A DNA stretch of 10,887 nucleotides from JASFQI01 sp050115555 (GCA_050115555.1 JASFQI010000152.1:1-10887), one strand, 5' to 3'; shown: positions 1-6,958, numbered from the stretch's first letter. The notes: generated from the sequence alone by a model not told the origin. Numbers and translations are program-made.

Positions 1-48
1 CGTAAACACCCTGCTTTACCTTCACGAATCAGGCGTTCTTCGAATTCA

Positions 49-1041
49 TCAGGGTTTTGTTTCAAACGAGAGATCACGATACGGGGGACCGCCGGGTTGG
101 TCCATGGCCTGGCCTGGACCTTTCAGGTACTTGAGGAACTCCGAATCCGTGGAGAGCACCAGCGTGCTCTCTTGATCCATGGTCTCGCGATAGATGTCCA
201 GGCTCTGCGTGAAAGAGTAGAAATCCGCGTCCCGGCCGAATGCCACTGCGTAGATCGCAGCCGCTTTGGCGTCGGCCTTTCCCTTGATCTCCTGGGCCGT
301 CCTGTAGGCCTCGGACTCGATGCGCTTGAGTTCCTTTGCAGCGTCTCCCTCGATCTCCCGCGCTTCCCCCTGACCCTCGGAACGGAACTTTTCCGCGATC
401 TGCTTCCGCTCTGCGATCATGCGCTGGTACACGGACTTGCGCACGTCTTCGACGTAGTTGAGCCGCTTGATCTTCACGTCCACCAGCTCGATACCGAAAC
501 CGGCCAGCTTGGGCTGGGCCTGCGCCAGCATGGCTTTGGTGATCTTCTCCCGGCCGGTGCGAACTTTTCCGAGGGGGCTCTTCTGCTGGATGTCCTCCAT
601 GCCTATCTCATAGGTGTCGAGCTCGCGGTTCGTCTTTCGCACGGTCTCGATCAGCGGGTACGAGGTGATCAGGTTGCGCACGGCCGAGTCGATAATGTCG
701 TCCAGGCGCGCCAGGGCGCTCACCTCGTTGTTGACCGTCTGGAAAAAGAGGAGGGGGTCCGTGATCCGCCAACGGGCAAAGGTGTCCACGTAAATAAATG
801 TTTTATCGAGCGTGGGGATCTGCCCGGAGTCCCCGTCCCAGTTGAGGAGATTTTTGGGAAAGTAGTTCGTCTTCTGAATAATCGGGATCTTGAAGTAGAG
901 CCCCGGGTCCTGCTTGGGCTCTTTAATCACCTTGCCGAACTGGGTGATCACCACCTGCTCCGTCTCGTCCACGACGTAGGCCGAGGTAAACACGGCGAGG
1001 AGGGCCAGAATCACGACACTGATCAAGATCTTGCTTTTCAT
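49..1041 (-). CDS. hflC: HflC, SPFH/band 7 membrane protein (FtsH modulator)
   Basis: HflC pairs with HflK in a large membrane-anchored assembly that surrounds the FtsH protease and limits its access to membrane substrates. The 330-residue product has one N-terminal membrane anchor (about residues 4-22) followed by the band 7 domain, starting with the ETEQVVITQFGKV stretch typical of HflC. A long charged, Ala/Glu/Lys-rich coiled-coil region follows (about 200-265), then the usual C-terminal STDSEFLKYLKG segment. The ATG at 1041 overlaps the hflK stop codon (1038-1040) in an ATGA arrangement, which implies translational coupling. The roughly 20 residues after KYLKG are Pro/Gly-rich and I do not recognise them as part of the family core; base composition also drops near this end. 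No FtsH gene is in view. The family call is secure. Confidence 0.95.
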   Translation of the reverse strand: MKSKILISVVILALLAVFTSAYVVDETEQVVITQFGKVIKEPKQDPGLYFKIPIIQKTNYFPKNLLNWDGDSGQIPTLDKTFIYVDTFARWRITDPLLFFQTVNNEVSALARLDDIIDSAVRNLITSYPLIETVRKTNRELDTYEIGMEDIQQKSPLGKVRTGREKITKAMLAQAQPKLAGFGIELVDVKIKRLNYVEDVRKSVYQRMIAERKQIAEKFRSEGQGEAREIEGDAAKELKRIESEAYRTAQEIKGKADAKAAAIYAVAFGRDADFYSFTQSLDIYRETMDQESTLVLSTDSEFLKYLKGPGQAMDQPGGPPYRDLSFETKP

Positions 1042-2093
1042 TGGCCGCCTCCCTTCGTGATCCCAGTTTCCCGTCCGAGCTGGAGCAGCGGAAGCACGTT
1101 CTTCTGATCAGCGTCCATCAGGAACTTTTGCCCGAGTTTGGGGTAAACTTCGCGGATCGCCTCCAGGAACAGGCGCCTTCGCGTGATATCCGGTGCCTTG
1201 GTGTACTCCTCGTAAAGGGCAAGAAAGCGGGCGGCATCCCCCTCGGCCCGGTTCACTCGCCGGAGGGCATACCCTTCCGCGGTCTTGATCGTTTTCTGCG
1301 CATTTCCCCGGGCCTGAGGGATCAGCTTGTTGTACTGCTCCCTCGCATTGTAGATCATCCTCTCCTTCTCCTGAATGGACTGGTTCACCTCGTTGAACGA
1401 GGGCTGAACCGGCTCGGGCACGTTCGTCTTTTTCATCTCGATCGTCGTGACCTTGAGCCCGGTCTCGGCTTCGTCCAGCTCCTTCTGAAGAAGCTGCTCG
1501 GCCTGGGTCGCGATCTCCTGGCGCTTGCTGATCACCTCGTTGATGCTTCGGTCGCCCACCACGAGCCGCATGGTGGACTCCGCCAGGTCCCGCAGCGTGC
1601 TGTTGACGTTCTGGACCTTGAAGAGGTACTTGTACGGCTCGTTGATTCGATACTGGACGATCCAGGGCACCACGGCCACGTTCAAGTCGCCCGTGAGCAT
1701 CAGGGATTCGTCCAGATAGGCCGAGCCGGCGGCGTACCGCGTCTTGACCCCGGCCTGAAGGGTCCGCAGGCCGAACTCCTCCTTGTACACGAAGCGGACC
1801 TTGACCTTGGTCACGGTCTCGATACCGCGAGGAAGTTTGAAGTTGAGCCCGGGCTGGGTCGTTCGGACATACTCCCCGAAACGCTGCACCACCCCCACCT
1901 CATCCACGCCTACGGTGTAGAAAATGGTGGTTGCAAAATAAACGGCCACCAGGATCGCAACGATCGATCCCCCGCGCGGCACCTTGCCTTTGAAGCCCTT
2001 GAGCTTCTCGAAGAGATCCCCCCACTGTGGCGGCGGACCTTCGGGCCGGTTCCTTTTCTGCTGTTGCTGGAGTTTTTCCCAATCCCAAGCCAT
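1038..2093 (-). CDS. hflK: HflK, SPFH/band 7 membrane protein (FtsH modulator)
   Basis: HflK is the partner of HflC in the FtsH-HflKC complex of the inner membrane. The 351-residue product starts MAWDWEKL, has a Gln/Pro-rich cytoplasmic N-terminus, one membrane segment at about residues 43-61, then the SPFH domain (VGVDEVGVVQRFGEY onward) and a charged coiled coil (about 230-310). The length and the Trp-rich, Pro-rich N-terminus match HflK rather than HflC. The ATG at 2093 is preceded by AAGGGG six bases upstream. It is the first gene of the hflK-hflC pair and lies divergent to the DUF721 gene, 81 bp away. A strong promoter candidate lies in that gap. Confidence 0.95.
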   Translation of the reverse strand: MAWDWEKLQQQQKRNRPEGPPPQWGDLFEKLKGFKGKVPRGGSIVAILVAVYFATTIFYTVGVDEVGVVQRFGEYVRTTQPGLNFKLPRGIETVTKVKVRFVYKEEFGLRTLQAGVKTRYAAGSAYLDESLMLTGDLNVAVVPWIVQYRINEPYKYLFKVQNVNSTLRDLAESTMRLVVGDRSINEVISKRQEIATQAEQLLQKELDEAETGLKVTTIEMKKTNVPEPVQPSFNEVNQSIQEKERMIYNAREQYNKLIPQARGNAQKTIKTAEGYALRRVNRAEGDAARFLALYEEYTKAPDITRRRLFLEAIREVYPKLGQKFLMDADQKNVLPLLQLGRETGITKGGGQ

Positions 2094-2132
2094 CCCAAAC
2101 CCCTTGTTTCAAAGTCGGATATTTTCTGGTAA

Positions 2133-2161
2133 GTTATAGACAATGCCAGCGATATCGTCAA
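2133..2161 (-). promoter_or_regulatory. Sigma-70-type promoter for hflK-hflC
   Basis: On the minus strand, TTGACG (2161-2156, 5 of 6 consensus) and TATAAC (2138-2133, 5 of 6) are separated by exactly 17 bases. Transcription would start near 2126, giving a leader of about 33 bases with the AAGGGG ribosome site before the hflK ATG. The -35 box lies only about 14 bases from the start codon of the divergent DUF721 gene and touches its ribosome-binding sequence, so activity here could influence that gene. No comparably good plus-strand promoter was found in the gap. Confidence 0.7.
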
Positions 2162-2174
2162 GGATGAATTCCCC

Positions 2175-2543
2175 ATGAAACGCTCGAAAAGCAAGCGCCG
2201 CCCGGTTTCGGGCCGCTTTCCGCCTCCGGAAGAGCCGCCTGCCGGCGGTCTCACCCCCATTCGCGATGTCCTTCAAGCGGTCTTCAACGACCCTTCCATG
2301 CCGTTCAACCCGGACGACGTGCGTATCTTCGATCTCTGGGACGGTGTCGTGGGTCCTGCCATCTCCCGAAACGCCCGCCCTTCCTGGTTTCGGGAGGGTC
2401 GGCTTCGAGTCCGCGTCTCCGGCCCCATCTGGCTCCAGGAGCTCGAGTTCGCAGAAGAAACCATTCGGGAGCGGCTCAACCAGGCCCTGGGCAGGCAGGC
2501 GGTGAAGAAAATCGAGTTTCGCCTCGGAGATCCTTCGGCATGA
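2175..2543 (+). CDS. DUF721 / DciA-like protein
   Basis: A 122-residue protein of the DUF721 family. The first 25 or so residues are basic and Pro-rich (KRSKSKRRP, then PPPEEPP). The domain follows at about residues 26-118: a TPIRDVLQAVF helix, a DLWDGVVGPAISRNARP stretch (family pattern W..vvG..ia.ha.p), a GRLRVRVSGPIWLQEL strand-helix unit, and LNQALGR..VKKIEFRLG. DciA proteins with this domain are DnaB helicase loaders/operators in bacteria lacking DnaC or DnaI, and a dnaB gene is 2.8 kb away. It is at the short end for DciA and consists of little beyond the domain. AAGGA lies about 10 bases before the ATG. The family is well supported; a DciA role in helicase loading is inferred. Confidence 0.8.
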   Translation: MKRSKSKRRPVSGRFPPPEEPPAGGLTPIRDVLQAVFNDPSMPFNPDDVRIFDLWDGVVGPAISRNARPSWFREGRLRVRVSGPIWLQELEFAEETIRERLNQALGRQAVKKIEFRLGDPSA

Positions 2544-2565
2544 TTCCCGCTTCCACACAAACGCC

Positions 2566-2594
2566 TTGCCATCCCACAGGGCCCATGCTAGGAT
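2566..2594 (+). promoter_or_regulatory. Candidate sigma-70 promoter for apbE
   Basis: TTGCCA (2566-2571, 5 of 6 consensus) and TAGGAT (2589-2594, 4 of 6) are separated by 17 bases in the 79-bp gap after the DUF721 stop. Transcription would start near 2601, about 22 bases before the apbE ATG and just upstream of its AGGAG ribosome site. apbE could therefore be transcribed independently of the DUF721 gene, although read-through from that gene is also possible. Judged by eye only. Confidence 0.45.
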
Positions 2595-2622
2595 TTGGCC
2601 GCACCCCCAAAGGAGACACGAC

Positions 2623-3684
2623 ATGGAATGGAAAGGAACTGAACTCGGTCAGGAACGGACATTCGACCGCCGGGCCTTCTTGAAACTCTCGGGCCTTCTC
2701 GGGGCGGGCGTGGCCACTTTCGCCTTGCTCCCGGCAGCCGCAGAGGCCGTGAAATTCGACAGAAAGCGCCACAAGATCTCCTCCACCCGCCTTGCCCTGG
2801 GCACTGTCGTTTCCATGACCCTCATCCACGAATCCAGGGACCGGGCCCAGGAAGCCATGGGCCGGGCCTTCGAGGAAATGAACCGGCTCTCCGGCATCCT
2901 GAACCGTTACGACAGCGTCACCGCGGTGGGTCTCTTGAATCACGAGGGACACCTCACCGACGCACCTCCCGAGGTCTGCAAGGTCGTCTCCCGCGCCATG
3001 CATCACTACCGCTTGACCGGCGGTGCCTTTGATATCACGGTTCAGCCCGTTGTGGATCTTTTCAAGCAGCGATACGAAACCCCGGGGCCGCTCACGGTTC
3101 ACGAGGATGAGATGGAGCGCATGCTCAAGCTCGTAGACACCCGGGGAATTGTCCTGGGCCCCCGGGAAATCCGTTTTTCGCGGGCGGGTATGGGTGTCAC
3201 CCTGGACGGCATCGCCAAGGGGTACATCGTGGACTGCGCCTCTGAGCTTCTCGAGCGCATGGGGGTCCCGAACCACCTGGTGAACGCCGGCGGGGACATT
3301 CGCACACGTGGCGAACGCTCCGACGGAAAACCCTGGTCCGTGGCCATCCAGGATCCCGACAAGCAAGGGAACTATCCCGACGTGATTCGCATGCGGAATG
3401 GGGCCGTGGCCACTTCCGGGAATTACGAGGTGTACTTCGACCAGGAAAAAATGGTGCACCACATTGTGGATCCCGAATCAGGGCATTCCCCGAGGCTCCA
3501 CGCCAGTGTGTCCGTCCGGGCCGGAACCGCCATGGACGCGGATGCCCTGGCTACGGGGGTCTTTGTCATGAACCCGGCCAGGGGCCTTCGCCTCATCGAA
3601 GGCCTGACCGGTTGCGACACGTTCGTCATCGAGCGGAGCGGGAGGACGTGGAAAAGTGCGGGGTGGAAGAGCGCAGCCAGATAG
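2623..3684 (+). CDS. apbE: FAD:protein FMN transferase (ApbE), Tat-exported
   Basis: ApbE transfers FMN from FAD to a Thr of target proteins such as NqrB/NqrC, RnfG/RnfD or flavin-bearing reductases, on the outer face of the membrane. The start at 2623 is chosen because AGGAG (2611-2615) lies seven bases upstream; a more upstream in-frame ATG at 2566 lacks such a site. The 353-residue product begins with a twin-arginine signal (DRRAFLKLSG, Arg16-Arg17, hydrophobic stretch, then LLPAAAEA), with likely cleavage near residue 40 and no lipobox. Family motifs follow in order: GGAFDITVQP (133-142), LDGIAKGY (194-201), NAGGDI (221-226), TSGNYE (264-269), HHIVDP (279-284) and the Mg-binding DADALAT (305-311). 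Length is normal. No flavinylated partner is visible nearby. Its last 59 bases overlap the end of convergent hflX. Confidence 0.93.
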   Translation: MEWKGTELGQERTFDRRAFLKLSGLLGAGVATFALLPAAAEAVKFDRKRHKISSTRLALGTVVSMTLIHESRDRAQEAMGRAFEEMNRLSGILNRYDSVTAVGLLNHEGHLTDAPPEVCKVVSRAMHHYRLTGGAFDITVQPVVDLFKQRYETPGPLTVHEDEMERMLKLVDTRGIVLGPREIRFSRAGMGVTLDGIAKGYIVDCASELLERMGVPNHLVNAGGDIRTRGERSDGKPWSVAIQDPDKQGNYPDVIRMRNGAVATSGNYEVYFDQEKMVHHIVDPESGHSPRLHASVSVRAGTAMDADALATGVFVMNPARGLRLIEGLTGCDTFVIERSGRTWKSAGWKSAAR

Positions 3685-5248
3685 TCTGCTCAATTTTTTC
3701 CAGAAGCGGAGACAACGTATGAGGGGCGATCGCCGAGATGGGGACGCCCCTCGTGTTCTTTAAGAGGGAAGATACGGCCTCGCGGTCCAGGAGGTCCACC
3801 TTGTTCAGGACCAGGAGCCTGGGAATCCGATCGAGCGCCAAGTCCCTGAGCACACGATCCACGGTTCGCGCCTGGTCCTCCATGCGCGGGCTGCTCGCAT
3901 CCACCACATGAAGCAGCAGATCCGCGTCGTGAAGCTCCTCCAGGGTCGCCGCGAACGCCTCCATCAGGTCCTCCGGAAGGTCCCGAATAAAACCCACCGT
4001 ATCCGTGATAATGGCCTCCCGCTCCCGCGGGAACCGCAGCCTGCGGCTGCTCGGGTCCAGGGTCGCGAACAGACGGTTTTCCACGGTGACACGACTGTGC
4101 GTAAGCGCGTTGAGAAGGGTGGACTTGCCCGCATTCGTGTATCCCACGATGGAGATAACGGGAAGCCCCCGCTCGTCTCGAAGCTTCCGACGGCCCATCC
4201 GCTGGCTCTTGATCTGTTTCAGCTCCCGGTTCAACCTTGCGATACGTTCCCGAACGCGCCGTCGATTGATCTCCAGCTTGGTTTCGCCGGGCCCACGCCC
4301 CCCGATGCCTCCGGTGAGCCGTGACATGGCCGTGTTCTTGGTGGCCAGCCGGGGAAGCAGATACTTGAGCTGCGCGAGCTCTACCTGGATCTTGCCCTCC
4401 CGCGTAACGGCCCGCCGTGCGAAAATGTCCAGGATGAGCTGGCTGCGGTCGATGATTCGAAGCTCGGTAGCGTCGGTCAGGCTCTTGACCTGGGTAGGGC
4501 TCAGCTCGTTGTCGAAGATGAGCAGATTGGAGCCCGTCTGAAGGCACCGCAGGATCAGCTCGCTAAGTTTGCCCTTGCCCATGAGGAACCGGGGATTCGG
4601 CTTTTTCATCTGCTGAACCACTGCGTCCCGGACGTCCACCTGACTGGAGCGGGCCAGCTCGCGCAGCTCCTCCAGGCTTTCCCAGGCACTCCGCGTCGGG
4701 CCCTGGCTCACCGCCACGAGCACGGCACGCTCCTGAGTCTTCAGCCTTCGCCCGTCCCGGATCCGACGGACCAGTTCGTCCTCAAGGGACTGGATCCAGC
4801 TTCGAAAGTCCACGTCCACCCGGCCCATGTCCGGATAGGTGATCACCTGCCAGCCACGACCCCGTGCATTCTCGGGCAGGATATGCGCAATGGACACCTT
4901 CCCCGGGATCCCGTCCTCGTCCACCTCCACGACGACCATGGCATCCAGCCCAAGGAGAACCAGATCGGTCAGGTCCTCCTGGGACAACGGCTCTCCATTC
5001 AAGTGCGTGTGCACGCAACGAAGTCCCTTGAGCCGCCCGGTCCCCAGGCGAACCCGGCCCAGGTCGGGGATCCGGATGTGCGTGCGGTCCCCGATCACCA
5101 CAAAGGCGATTTGTCCCTTGCGCGTGATGAGAAGGGCCATTTGCCGCTGGGTTTCATGGGAGAGGGAGGCGATCTGGCGGGCGAGTTCCGGGGTGATGAT
5201 ATCCCGGTCGGACACTTTTCGGCGGTAGAGGCGCTGAAGCCGCTTCAT
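3626..5248 (-). CDS. hflX: HflX, ribosome-associated GTPase, long form
   Basis: HflX is a TRAFAC GTPase that binds the 50S subunit and splits stalled or hibernating 70S ribosomes. Counting from the ATG at 5248 (540 residues), an extra N-terminal domain (about 1-165) contains a CVHTHLNGEPLSQEDLTDL region, as in long HflX proteins of Deltaproteobacteria and Clostridia. The HflX N-domain follows (about 174-305: ERAVLVAV, NPRFLMGKGKLSEL, IIDRSQLILDIFA), then the signature GGIGGRGPGETKLE (313-326), a coiled coil, and the GTPase domain with GYTNAGKST (G1, 369-377), ATLDPSSR (G2), DTVGF (G3, 416-420), NKVD (G4, 482-485) and SAI (G5, 505-507). The true start is probably upstream: family-like sequence continues in frame to at least 5293 without any ATG, GTG or TTG (see the leader feature). 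The gene follows dnaB and overlaps apbE tail-to-tail. Confidence 0.93.
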   Translation of the reverse strand: MKRLQRLYRRKVSDRDIITPELARQIASLSHETQRQMALLITRKGQIAFVVIGDRTHIRIPDLGRVRLGTGRLKGLRCVHTHLNGEPLSQEDLTDLVLLGLDAMVVVEVDEDGIPGKVSIAHILPENARGRGWQVITYPDMGRVDVDFRSWIQSLEDELVRRIRDGRRLKTQERAVLVAVSQGPTRSAWESLEELRELARSSQVDVRDAVVQQMKKPNPRFLMGKGKLSELILRCLQTGSNLLIFDNELSPTQVKSLTDATELRIIDRSQLILDIFARRAVTREGKIQVELAQLKYLLPRLATKNTAMSRLTGGIGGRGPGETKLEINRRRVRERIARLNRELKQIKSQRMGRRKLRDERGLPVISIVGYTNAGKSTLLNALTHSRVTVENRLFATLDPSSRRLRFPREREAIITDTVGFIRDLPEDLMEAFAATLEELHDADLLLHVVDASSPRMEDQARTVDRVLRDLALDRIPRLLVLNKVDLLDREAVSSLLKNTRGVPISAIAPHTLSPLLEKIEQTIWLRSSTPHFSTSSRSAR

Positions 5249-5250
5249 CT

Positions 5251-5331
5251 GTCCGGTCTTGAGACCGGACGTCTTTCCGTAAACCCGTTCTATTTCGTCC
5301 CCTTTCGGATGGTCGGGTCAATCCGACATCC
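5251..5331 (-). promoter_or_regulatory. hflX 5' region: two stem-loops and a possible ATA start
   Basis: Read on the minus strand, this stretch holds a stem-loop at 5331-5307 (arms GGATG-TCGG and CCGA-CATCC, one bulged base, six-base loop), then AAAGGGG (5305-5299), five bases, ATA (5293-5291), and a perfect 8-bp stem with four-base loop at 5270-5251 ending two bases before the ATG at 5248. Translating back from the ATG in frame gives ERVYGKTSGLKTGQ, which resembles the usual beginning of long HflX proteins (G.T.GLK..Q.K.L..LYRR), until a TGA at 5320-5318. The ATG itself has no ribosome site, since the stem occupies that position. Initiation at the ATA behind AAAGGGG is the simplest reading. 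Neither stem has a T-run after it, so these do not look like terminators. Confidence 0.5.
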
Positions 5332-5356
5332 TGCGATAAAGCCCTGCAGAAAACCG

Positions 5357-6715
5357 TCAGAACTCCTGGGAGGTATGATTTTGAAACCTTGTGTGCTCTT
5401 TTTCGAACAGCAGCTTGAAGTACCCGGTCGGCCCGTTCCTCTGCTTGGCCAGGATGATCTCCGCGATGTTCCGGTTCTCCTCGGTGGAGGGGTTGTACAT
5501 CTCGTCCCTATAAATGAACGCAATCACGTCCGCGTCCTGCTCAATGGCGCCACTCTCCCGGAGATCCGAGAGTTGGGGCCTCTTGTTGGGGCGGTCCTCC
5601 ACCTTGCGATTGAGCTGGGAGAGGGCCATGACGGGTACGTCCAGGTCCTTGGCCAGGGCCTTGAGGTATCGGGAAATCTCAGAGATTTCCAGTTGGCGGG
5701 ATTCCGCGCTTCGCCGGCCCTGGATGAGCTGGAGGTAATCCACGATGACCAGGCCCAGGTCCGTCTTCTTGGTCAGGCGGCGGCAACGGGCCTTCATGTC
5801 CAGGACGCTCATGCCGGAGGTGTCGTCAATGAAAATGGGCAGCTCGGAGAGCTTATTGGCCGCGTCCGTGAGACGGTGCCAGTCCCGATCCGTGAGATGC
5901 CCGGTCCGGAGCTTGGTCGCGTTGATTCCGGCCGTCATGCCGAGCAACCGAAGGCCGAGGTGCAGCTTGGACATCTCCAAGCTGAAGACAGCCACTCCCT
6001 TTTTCGTTTTATCGGCTGCGTTGTACCCCATGTTCAGCGCAAGCGCGGTCTTTCCCATGCTGGGGCGACCGGCGATAATGATCAAATCCGCGGGTTGAAG
6101 GCCGGCCGTGAGGCGATCGAAATCCTCGAAACCGGTGGCCAGCCCGGTAACGAATCCGTCGGACCCGGCCACGCTCTCCAGCTTGCGGAAGCTGTCCTTG
6201 ATCACCGACTCCATGGGGGAAAGCCCTTCCCCGACCTTCTCTTCGGCGATGTCGTAGATCACCTGCTCGGCCATGTCCAGGAGCTCGTCCGAGCGCTCCC
6301 AGTTCTGAAAGCAGGAGTCGGAAATACGCGAGCACTGGCTGATGAGCCTGCGGCGAATGGAGAGATCCCGGACGATCTGGGCGTGGTACGCCACCCCGGC
6401 GGAGGTGGAAACGGCATCGGCCAGGGATGCAAGGTACTCGGTTCCTCCTGCCTTTTCCAGGAGATCCCGGTTTCGCAGGTGCTGGCTGAGGGTGATAAGG
6501 TCTACCGGCTCGCTGTTGTTGTAGAGCGAGGCCATGCCCGAGAAAAGCAGCCCGTGTGCCTCCCGGTAGAAGTCCTCCTCGGTCAGGATGTCCATGACCT
6601 GATTCATGGCATCGTTGTTCACGAGGATGCCGCCCAGGATAGCCTGCTCCGCATCCAGATTGTGCGGAGGAACCTTCAGGACGGTGGGCGCTGTGGTTTC
6701 TTCGGGTCTGGCCAT
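5357..6715 (-). CDS. dnaB: Replicative DNA helicase DnaB
   Basis: DnaB is the hexameric 5'-to-3' helicase that unwinds DNA ahead of the replication fork and recruits primase. The 452-residue length is normal. The N-terminal collar domain (about 17-120) begins with the typical PPHNLDAEQAILGGIL. A linker region leads to the RecA-like ATPase domain, which begins around TGFEDFDRLTAGLQPADLIIIAGRPSMGKT (Walker A 216-223). It continues with VFSLEMS (H1a, 243-249), IVDYLQL (Walker B/H2, 324-330), MALSQLNR (H3), SDLRESGAIEQDADVI and KQRNGPTG (H4 with the arginine finger, 424-431). No intein or truncation is seen. It lies 243 bp downstream of rplI, as in many bacteria, and 108 bp upstream of the hflX ATG. 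The start at 6715 has only a weak ribosome site (GAAGAG), but the MARPEE beginning and domain position fit. Confidence 0.97.
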   Translation of the reverse strand: MARPEETTAPTVLKVPPHNLDAEQAILGGILVNNDAMNQVMDILTEEDFYREAHGLLFSGMASLYNNSEPVDLITLSQHLRNRDLLEKAGGTEYLASLADAVSTSAGVAYHAQIVRDLSIRRRLISQCSRISDSCFQNWERSDELLDMAEQVIYDIAEEKVGEGLSPMESVIKDSFRKLESVAGSDGFVTGLATGFEDFDRLTAGLQPADLIIIAGRPSMGKTALALNMGYNAADKTKKGVAVFSLEMSKLHLGLRLLGMTAGINATKLRTGHLTDRDWHRLTDAANKLSELPIFIDDTSGMSVLDMKARCRRLTKKTDLGLVIVDYLQLIQGRRSAESRQLEISEISRYLKALAKDLDVPVMALSQLNRKVEDRPNKRPQLSDLRESGAIEQDADVIAFIYRDEMYNPSTEENRNIAEIILAKQRNGPTGYFKLLFEKEHTRFQNHTSQEF

Positions 6716-6853
6716 AGGGTCTCTTCGGGACCTGCATGAAAGGACGGGGCCGCGCTTCTTCCCGGGCCTTCCTGCGCGTTTCCCGTCATGGGGATCGGTC
6801 GGCCTTGGGCCTCCCGGAAATGAATCCGGCTGTGGAATGGAGGCTGAGAATCA
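6716..6853. other. Gap between rplI and dnaB, unique part
   Basis: This 138-bp stretch lies between the dnaB start codon and repeat copy A. It is G+C-rich. I see no convincing promoter, no terminator with a T-run and no conserved small protein in it. Short open frames here have no ribosome site or recognisable product. dnaB transcription probably comes from the upstream ribosomal protein genes, but an unrecognised promoter cannot be excluded. Confidence 0.4.
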
Positions 6854-6958
6854 TTGACGGTTTCGCAAAAACACGCTCGCACGCCGTTGGCTACGTTGTA
6901 AGGCCTTGGAATCGCTAGGGGCAAATCACCTGCTTACCGCTTTTTGCGACTCTATCAA
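6854..6958 (+). repeat. Interspersed palindromic element, copy A (full)
   Basis: A 105-bp element whose ends are imperfect inverted repeats: TTGACGGTTTCGCAAAAA at 6854-6871 and TTGATAGAGTCGCAAAAA read on the other strand at 6958-6941 (14 of 18 identical). It aligns without gaps to copy B at about 70% identity by eye, best over the left end and over TTGGAATCGC-AGGGGCAAAT in the middle. It encodes no protein. Its right tip abuts the rplI stop codon (6959-6961). It resembles a small non-autonomous MITE-like or REP-like element; no transposase is nearby. Confidence 0.75.

Noticed and set aside
97..2132. Two long plus-strand open frames antisense to hflC and hflK
   Set aside because: They mirror well-supported genes, have no ribosome-binding sites and no recognisable motifs.
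2094..2174. Possible plus-strand promoter for the DUF721 gene (TTGTTT and TATAGA)
   Set aside because: The hexamers are 25 bases apart and no better-spaced pair was found; the gene may use an atypical promoter, but the sequence does not show it.
2566..2622. Upstream ATG (2566) as the apbE start
   Set aside because: It overlaps the candidate promoter, has no ribosome site, and would place 19 residues ahead of the twin-arginine signal region, whereas 2623 has AGGAG at the right distance.
5351..5359. TGACGGTTT on the minus strand at the dnaB stop, matching nine bases of the interspersed repeat end
   Set aside because: The match stops after nine bases, part of it is the stop codon itself, and no other portion of the element follows; chance is the better explanation.
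4883..6739. A 618-codon plus-strand open frame antisense to dnaB and the start of hflX
   Set aside because: It runs opposite two unmistakable genes in G+C-rich sequence, where mirror frames often stay open; the translation shows no recognisable domain and is rich in Gly, His, Leu and Val, as mirror frames usually are.
6854..6958. Repeat copy A as an intrinsic terminator for rplI
   Set aside because: The complementary ends are about 70 bases apart, there is no compact stem and no T-run after it on the minus strand, so standard termination is not supported, though other RNA roles remain possible.
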